DNA of 64,000 bases from Welwitschia mirabilis (Eukaryota > Gnetophyta > Gnetopsida > Welwitschiales): contig JBOZIK010000001.1 of the NCBI GenBank assembly GCA_051453625.1, positions 141,855,742 to 141,919,741 of the forward strand. The letters run 5' to 3'. Made by a program: the position numbers and the translations under genes. The notes under the pieces are model-generated. The model did not search any database. It saw only the letters and a program-made list of their open reading frames with translations, and had not been told where the DNA came from. Of the stretch, positions 57,919 through 64,000 are shown piece by piece (position 1 is the stretch's first letter; the number at the start of each line of letters is the position of its first letter).

Positions 57919-59051
57919 TGTTGGATATAGAATGTGGATGAAAAGATGAATAGGATTAAAAATAAATTAAAAAAACTATAGGATTAAAAATAAATTAAAA
58001 AAACTATCTTCAAAAAACTTTAAATACTAAAAAAAATATTTGTACATATGAAATAACAAAATGATCTATCTAGGAATAACATCTAAAAATAAAAATAACT
58101 AAAACTATAAAATACCAATGAAGGTTGTCAGACACANNNNNNNNNNNNNNNNNNNNNNNNNNNNNNNNNNNNNNNNNNNNNNNNNNNNNNNNNNNNNNNN
58201 NNNNNNNNNNNNNNNNNNNNNNNNNNNNNNNNNNNNNNNNNNNNNNNNNTCTTTACAATTAAACTTTTGGAGGCTCAGTATCAATATTTAAATAAATGTT
58301 TTTTGGTGTTAATAGTATGCCATGATGCACAGCCTTTACTAGATCTAAATTATAGCAAAGATAATACTGCACTATCTAAAAATGATGTCACAAATACAAG
58401 TACATGCAGTGTAATCTAATTAATCAAAGAACTAATAGTAAAAAGATGTTTTTTCTATTTTGGTTAGCTAAAATAGATATCTACAATTTTGATAGCTATG
58501 GTTTATATAGAAGATGGATTTTAGGGTAAGTTAATCTAATTTTCCCATAAACAAAAATAGGGAAGGCAATGACTAGAACATAGATTGAGAATTTTCGTTT
58601 CCACCATGACTGATCAATCCCTCAAAATGTTCAATTAATGACATTAAGTATTGTCAATGAAGTTTATTGATTCCATAATCTTCTTCTAGTAAACTTGAGT
58701 TCTTTATGTCTTCTAGTTTAGTTGACCCTATCTAATATCCATTGACCACATATGTCTAGGTCCAATCGACTCCTTATGAAAATAGATCCAACATTTTTAG
58801 CATAGGTTTAGTTGATCACTCAAACATCTAGTTAACCCCTCAAAGAAACATTTTGATAATTTTTTGTATAGGTCTGATCAATGCCTTAGGAATCTAGTTA
58901 ATTCCTTAATAAAGTAGATATGACATTTTTTGGTACATGTCTAATAAACCCCTTAAAATATCTGTTACTTATCAGGTTCAAGTGTAGCTAGTGAGAAATG
59001 TTGGTAACTTCTTACCTATAAGGATTAATATCTTCTACAATAAATACAACA
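57919..59051 (-). repeat. 5' LTR of the copia element
   Basis: TGTTGGATATAGAATG ... AAATACAACA, 1,133 bp including a 113-N sized gap at 58,137-58,249. A 28-bp tandem repeat (AGGATTAAAAATAAATTAAAAAAACTAT) at about 57,951-58,006 is absent from the other LTR. Confidence 0.85.
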
Positions 59052-59759
59052 TAGTTTGCTATAATAAAAAATGTTAGTTTAACATTAACTTGGTGAAAAT
59101 AAACTTAATAATACTAACACCACCATCCTTGTCAACCTGATCACTTTCAAAGTTTACTAAGAAACTTGCCTTACCTTTTCTAACATTTTCTAGTATTGAG
59201 TACCTTTGAAAATAGTTATTGTAACCTTATTGATAGATATTCTAGAGTTAAATAGGTCTTAATTATTTGTAATTTTTATTTAAATTTAAAATTCAAATCC
59301 TTATGTCAAACCCATTCTAAATCTAGCATGGAATTTAAATTATGAAATTTAATTTTTCCTTTTATCTATTCTCAATGATGACCCATACAATTTCAAATTC
59401 AAAAATCTTTCTAACACTAAGTAAGGCATTGAAAATTATCATTAACACCTAGAATCTTCTTCACACATAGATCAACCTTATTATAATCCTAAGTTTGAAA
59501 ATCCTTACTTTCAAAAAAAAGTGTGATCCTATGTTTTTTACCAATCCTTATAACCCTAATTCCTCATCATTGTGTTAGTATCTTATATCCTTTAAGCCTT
59601 ATCCTTCATTTTCCTATGAATATCCTTCATCTTCTTTTTTATTTTCTTCATTTTTTGAATAATATCATTCACTTTTTAACACTTAACAATCCTCTTTAAA
59701 TCCTTTGGAAGACATCCTTATAAGATTTATAAAAGCATAAATGCAAATAAAGTAAAGGC

Positions 59760-60191
59760 TTGAGCAAAATATTTAACAATCAATCTAAGTTACTACTCAA
59801 ATATTTATTACAATTAATTGACAAGATGAGAATAGACTTTTTATATCCCTTGATTTTAATCCTAGGAATCTTAAAAGGATCGATGATAATTAAATCAAGT
59901 AAACCCAAAGCATATCCTTTAGAAATGGAAAAGAAAAGAATTACAACCTTGAATGAAAAGATAATAGTGGCTAACCAGCCATTTAAGGAAAGTCATACCC
60001 TTACGAAGAGTTATTTATCAAAGACTAAGTCATGTAGCAACTCTCATGAGGAGAAAAACATTAAAAGAAAAAAAAACCATATTAATCCAAGATACATAGA
60101 AACCTTACCTTTATATCAACATTTTCATGAGAAAAATGTTTTTATTTCATCTATATCTTTTGAGCAAGATTCAAGCTTTAATGAAAAATGA
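59760..60191 (+). CDS. Unrecognised 143-codon ORF
   Basis: One of the longest uninterrupted gap-free frames in the window. It encodes a Lys/Ser-rich protein: N-terminal MSKIFNNQSKLLLKYLLQLI, a hydrophobic patch (FLYPLILILGILKG, residues about 28-41), then a basic region (KTKSCSNSHEEKNIKRKKNH) and an aromatic C-terminal part (YIETLPLYQHFHEKNVF). The start codon shown (ATG within TTGAGCAAAATATTT on the sequence as given) is uncertain and the coding frame may simply begin in older gag-like sequence. It lies inside the split LTR element, in its plus orientation, so a gag-type or accessory protein is possible. Similar AT-rich sequence can give such ORFs by chance. No family assigned. Confidence 0.3.
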   Translation: MSKIFNNQSKLLLKYLLQLIDKMRIDFLYPLILILGILKGSMIIKSSKPKAYPLEMEKKRITTLNEKIIVANQPFKESHTLTKSYLSKTKSCSNSHEEKNIKRKKNHINPRYIETLPLYQHFHEKNVFISSISFEQDSSFNEK

Positions 60192-61844
60192 AAAACTTCC
60201 TTAGAATTTAAACCACCTTTTAGTGATTTTTAACATGATCCTTTTAATAAACATTTATCTTTTTTAATGTTTTTCAATTTACCTTTGTCTTTTTTCCCCT
60301 AGGATGATATATTATTGAGAAAGCATAACTAATTTAAAGGATCAACTCATGAAGACTTTGAATGCATAAACTTTACAGCCTATACTAATGTTCTTTCTAA
60401 TTTTATGGACTTACATATAAAAACCTATATGACTTTTCTTCTTGCTTATGATCCATCACCTAACCTTCACTTTCACACTCTAAAGTCACTTTTAAACATC
60501 ACTCCAAAAAACCTTACTATGAGAAAATTTTTAGTTTTAGACTAGGATTTTATTTTGTATTAGATTTAGGATGGGTAGGTTTATGCATAGAACCAATTTA
60601 TCCTAATGGAGTCTTTCTCATGAAATCAAATAAGCACTACATTTGTATAATAATTATCTTAAACCATTCTACTTAAATAACTAAAACTTTTACTTACATC
60701 ATAGAATAAGCCATCACCATCTTAAACCTTATCACCAACCTCTTCTAGCATCTCTCTACTTCATAAGACTTATACAGCATTCATCCCTCACATTCACGAA
60801 TGAATATTTTAGACTTAATAACCCTGATTTATGGTCTTTACTAATTAAACCAATAATAATTAATCTTTTCTTACTTTATACTTTGGTTAAAATTAGTGTA
60901 CTTATAATTTTTGAGAGAAATTTATGCTTATTTTTAGTTATGTTGTTAAGGTTTTCATTCCTTGGGGGTCTTCAATTTGTAGAAAGAAAATGGATGAAAA
61001 GGTGGATTTTTTTACTTCATATCATATCCTTAGTTTTTAAGCATTCAAGGGAATAAGATTATTTTCTAATTAGGATAATAAGCCAATGACCCCTCTTATG
61101 TGCATATAAAAAATGATGAATATGATAATAAGAAAGAAAATAAAAAAAAAGTCTCTTTTTCAAAACCACATTTTTATTTTTGATCGTTATTATTTAGTTT
61201 AATTAATTTCATAAGGGCTATAAATGCTTACTAATGATGCAGCTCTAATAATCTACTTATGGCATGTTCAAATTACATTAGGGATATAGACACCCACTAG
61301 CAATGCAACATTGATTTATTCAAAAATAACATGATTAAATTAATTGAAAGAAAAGTTTCATAACATTGGATGCTCAGTAAGATCAAAATACTTAAAACAA
61401 GGATACTCATCACTGTAAAAGAGTAAAGTAAAAAGAAACCTAAGATGGGAATTAAAGATTTTCTTGTTTTTTTCTTTCCTTAATGATTTTACTTAAGATT
61501 TATTTACTATTCTTTAATTTTCATGAGTGTATTTTATTAATACCTTACTTGTGTGACATTTGAAAACATTAAATAAAGTTAAAAATCATGAAAACTATAG
61601 TAAATAATATCATTCGCTTATCTCTTTTAGTCATGAGTTGTATGGTTAAGTTTTTATTATCATCATCATTTTTCATTTCATATTCATTTCACAATACCAT
61701 TTTAACCTCACCTTTATTCTATAAGAAAAAAATAAAAAATCATAAATCTTTTTATTATGAACTAATCCTCCACCTTATATCTTATCTAAAAAAATAAAAT
61801 TTGAACTATTGATAGGATCAGATGAGTTATACATTGGAATTTAT

Positions 61845-62572
61845 NNNNNNNNNNNNNNNNNNNNNNNNNNNNNNNNNNNNNNNNNNNNNNNNNNNNNNNN
61901 NNNNNNNNNNNNNNNNNNNNNNNNNNNNNNNNNNNNNNNNNNNNNNNNNNNNNNNNNNNNNNNNNNNNNNNNNNNNNNNNNNNNNNNNNNNNNNNNNNNN
62001 NNNNNNNNNNNNNNNNNNNNNNNNNNNNNNNNNNNNNNNNNNNNNNNNNNNNNNNNNNNNNNNNNNNNNNNNNNNNNNNNNNNNNNNNNNNNNNNNNNNN
62101 NNNNNNNNNNNNNNNNNNNNNNNNNNNNNNNNNNNNNNNNNNNNNNNNNNNNNNNNNNNNNNNNNNNNNNNNNNNNNNNNNNNNNNNNNNNNNNNNNNNN
62201 NNNNNNNNNNNNNNNNNNNNNNNNNNNNNNNNNNNNNNNNNNNNNNNNNNNNNNNNNNNNNNNNNNNNNNNNNNNNNNNNNNNNNNNNNNNNNNNNNNNN
62301 NNNNNNNNNNNNNNNNNNNNNNNNNNNNNNNNNNNNNNNNNNNNNNNNNNNNNNNNNNNNNNNNNNNNNNNNNNNNNNNNNNNNNNNNNNNNNNNNNNNN
62401 NNNNNNNNNNNNNNNNNNNNNNNNNNNNNNNNNNNNNNNNNNNNNNNNNNNNNNNNNNNNNNNNNNNNNNNNNNNNNNNNNNNNNNNNNNNNNNNNNNNN
62501 NNNNNNNNNNNNNNNNNNNNNNNNNNNNNNNNNNNNNNNNNNNNNNNNNNNNNNNNNNNNNNNNNNNNNNNN
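61845..62572. other. Assembly gap (728 N)
   Basis: Gap of non-default length just before the right LTR; the flanks do not repeat. Confidence 0.99.
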
Positions 62573-62599
62573 GACCAGTAAAAGTTTGATTGGGTGGTG

Positions 62600-64000
62600 T
62601 GTTCACATCTAAAACTTCACATTTGTCTCAAAAGTATATTAGGCTAATTTATCATAGTGACGATATTAATTTAATTATTTTATCATAAAAATATGTTTTC
62701 TACTCATTTTAATGCCATATGTGAACTTATGTATTTTTCTATGATGTGTTCAAGAAACTAGATACATTTTAGGGCATACTCTAAAATAAGTAAATGAATC
62801 AGAATGAAATGCCAAGGGTGTTGATTAATTATATAGTAGCACTAGTTATTTTGAAAGGATTCTTTTAAACTCATATTTTAAATTCTTTAAGAAAAACTGC
62901 TTAGTTTCCAATTATGGGCCTAATCATTTAATACATCAAAAATTGTCATTATCTATCATCATAAAATAATTAATTTTCATGCAAAATCCTAACTAGAAAA
63001 ACCATAGAACATTTAAATCATAATCCTACTTTGCTTTATAAAAATTATTAAACACCTCATTTGTGAGAAGAATCATTGATATTTTTTTCAATCTTTGAAT
63101 GAACTTCATTTTACTTCATTCTAAAGCTAATACTTTCCATATTTATCTTCTAAATCTTTCACCTAGGAGGGATAAACCTTAAGTCTAGCATAAAATTTTA
63201 GTAGTAGCTTGATATTTTCTATTAATATAATAAAGTTTTACTCTATTTTATTAATACAATACTAATATTTCTTAATTTAGTTTCTTTATTTTAATTATGG
63301 CTTATCACATACTTTTAATGCTTTTAATAAGTCAAAATAATAGTAGTTAATGTTTGCTACAATCTTTTTGATAGAAAGCGTGGTAATTTTACATATGTGC
63401 TATGCTTCTTGTTGTACTAAAATACATTAAGATTTTTATATATTTTTGAGTTATTTTTTATTTTTTAATATTATTTTATAGTTTATGATAATGTTTGATG
63501 GTCCTTGGAAATCAAACCCTACTTTCCATGCTTATATAGATATGCTATAAGAGCTAAGATGAATTAAGGTCTTCACCATCATTCATATGGTAAATGAGAT
63601 TATGTCAGCATAGGTATGTGTTGATGAAGCTTGATATTTCTGATTTAATAGAGTAAATCTATTCTCATTGTAGGAACTATTATTTTCACCCTAAAGTTCA
63701 TATTATATTTTAATAGGTATGCTCATTTGTAACTTCAGTCTCTGATCATAAGAAGCATTTTCTTCTATTTTCATTTTTTTCCCTTCATATTTGCTTATAT
63801 TTGTTTACTAGTTTAGAAGTTTGTATTGTTTTTACTATATTACTATTATAATTATCCTTAAGAAGAGAATGGAATTAAAACCTTTCTACAATAAAGGCCC
63901 TAGTTTCTTTCTGTAAAAGTAAGCCTCAATTATCTAGTAATCTTTTAAAAGTGGCTAGAGCATTTCATGGATCTAGTGATAATAATTTTAAAGAATAAGT
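62600..64000 (+). repeat. Right LTR of the split element (runs off the window)
   Basis: Starts TGTTCACATCTAAAACTTCAC after a GATTGGGTGGTG PPT-like run. TATA box TTTATAAAAATT at 63,036-63,047, followed by ACACCTCATTTGTGAGAAGAATCATTGATATTTTT, the wording seen in Athila-type LTRs. It aligns to 46,571 onward throughout, with many substitutions. Confidence 0.65.

Larger units (their letters stand above)
50338..59051 (-). mobile_element. SIRE-like Ty1/copia element
   Basis: Complete but dead minus-strand copia. LTRs 50,338-51,444 (3') and 57,919-59,051 (5') are each about 1.1 kb, starting TGTT(A/G)GAT and ending ACAACA. PBS, gag with zinc knuckle, protease, integrase, RT and RNase H follow in Ty1/copia order (integrase before RT). 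An extra ORF lies between pol and the 3' LTR, as in SIRE-type elements. Gaps of 100 N at 51,804 and 54,839 carry duplicated flanks. No target-site duplication is evident (ATACT left, TAGTT right). It sits inside the LTR element 46,571 to beyond 64,000. Confidence 0.88.
59052..62599 (+). other. Interior of the split element, downstream part
   Basis: Resumes the host element after the copia insertion. Apart from the ORF at 59,760-60,191, plus-strand frames hold partly protein-like stretches (for example LGFYFVLDLGWVGLCIEPIY, 60,535-60,600) broken by stops; I could not assign them. A 728-N gap lies at 61,845-62,572. A G-rich PPT-like run ends the region. Confidence 0.45.
46571..64000 (+). mobile_element. 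LTR element split by a nested copia insertion (3' end outside window)
   Basis: Homologous segments at 46,571 onward and 62,600 onward share order and wording: AGTATAT-A-GCTAATTTATCATA, ATGAACTTATGTATTT-TCTAT, the TATA box, CCTCATTTGT-A-AAGAATCAT, CACCATCATTCATATGGTAAATGA and ATAATTATCC. Both have the TATA box in plus orientation (47,006 and 63,038). Sequence just before the right copy, GATTGGGTGGTG (62,588-62,599), fits a G-rich PPT of Athila type. The 5' boundary cuts an Athila-like pol. The interior (about 48,960-50,337 and 59,052-62,599) shows no clear pol; a 143-codon ORF is at 59,760. A convincing PBS was not found (ATTGGCAGTGGTTC at 48,961 is a weak candidate). The copia element 50,338-59,051 is inserted in it. 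Confidence 0.6.

Overview
This window looks like plant nuclear heterochromatin: strongly AT-rich, almost gene-free, and built of old, nested, heavily mutated retroelements. Recognisable lineages are Ty3/gypsy chromoviruses of Del/Tekay type (at least three copies), an Athila-like Ty3/gypsy integrase/RT fragment, a SIRE-like Ty1/copia element, a plant LINE, and non-autonomous LTR elements. I found no intact host gene, rRNA, tRNA or CRISPR array. The lineages point to a flowering plant; the sequence does not say which one.

Layout. 1-2.57 kb: an unrecognised Ser-rich coding trace on the minus strand, then low-complexity DNA. 2.57-about 9 kb: 5'-truncated plus-strand chromovirus (RT, RNase H, integrase, chromodomain tail, PPT, 3' LTR). 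10.32-13.43 kb: minus-strand non-autonomous LTR element with 274/275-bp LTRs that carries a captured piece of a plant receptor-like kinase (PERK-like). 14.9-16.98 kb: gag, PBS and LTR remnant of another chromovirus, broken at 16,984 by a nearly complete minus-strand chromovirus (16,984-31,664) with LTRs of about 4 kb. 31.7-34.4 kb: no gene seen. 34.4-37.2 kb: plus-strand LINE RT and zf-RVT remnant. 37.2-39.3 kb: a less AT-rich segment with a TATA box and a degenerate ORF, present twice. 40-44 kb: noncoding, with a 37/38-bp alternating minisatellite. 44.0-46.55 kb: Athila-like RT/RH/IN on the minus strand, cut at 46,571 by a plus-strand LTR element (46,571 to beyond 64,000), into which a SIRE-like copia element (50,338-59,051, minus strand) has inserted.

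Two processes shape the window. Biologically, the elements have decayed with a marked G:C to A:T bias: most in-frame stops can be read as former CAA, CAG, CGA or TGG codons, as expected from deamination of methylated cytosines. Technically, at least eighteen gaps of exactly 100 N (and two of 514 and 521 N) are followed by a near-copy of the sequence that precedes them. These are most simply false tandem duplications made where overlapping or allelic contigs were joined end to end. Lengths given for elements crossing such gaps are inflated.

The most notable biological observation is the kinase fragment inside the non-autonomous LTR element. Next come the very long LTRs with internal sub-repeats, and a 3' ORF of plant-transposon-protein type downstream of copia pol.
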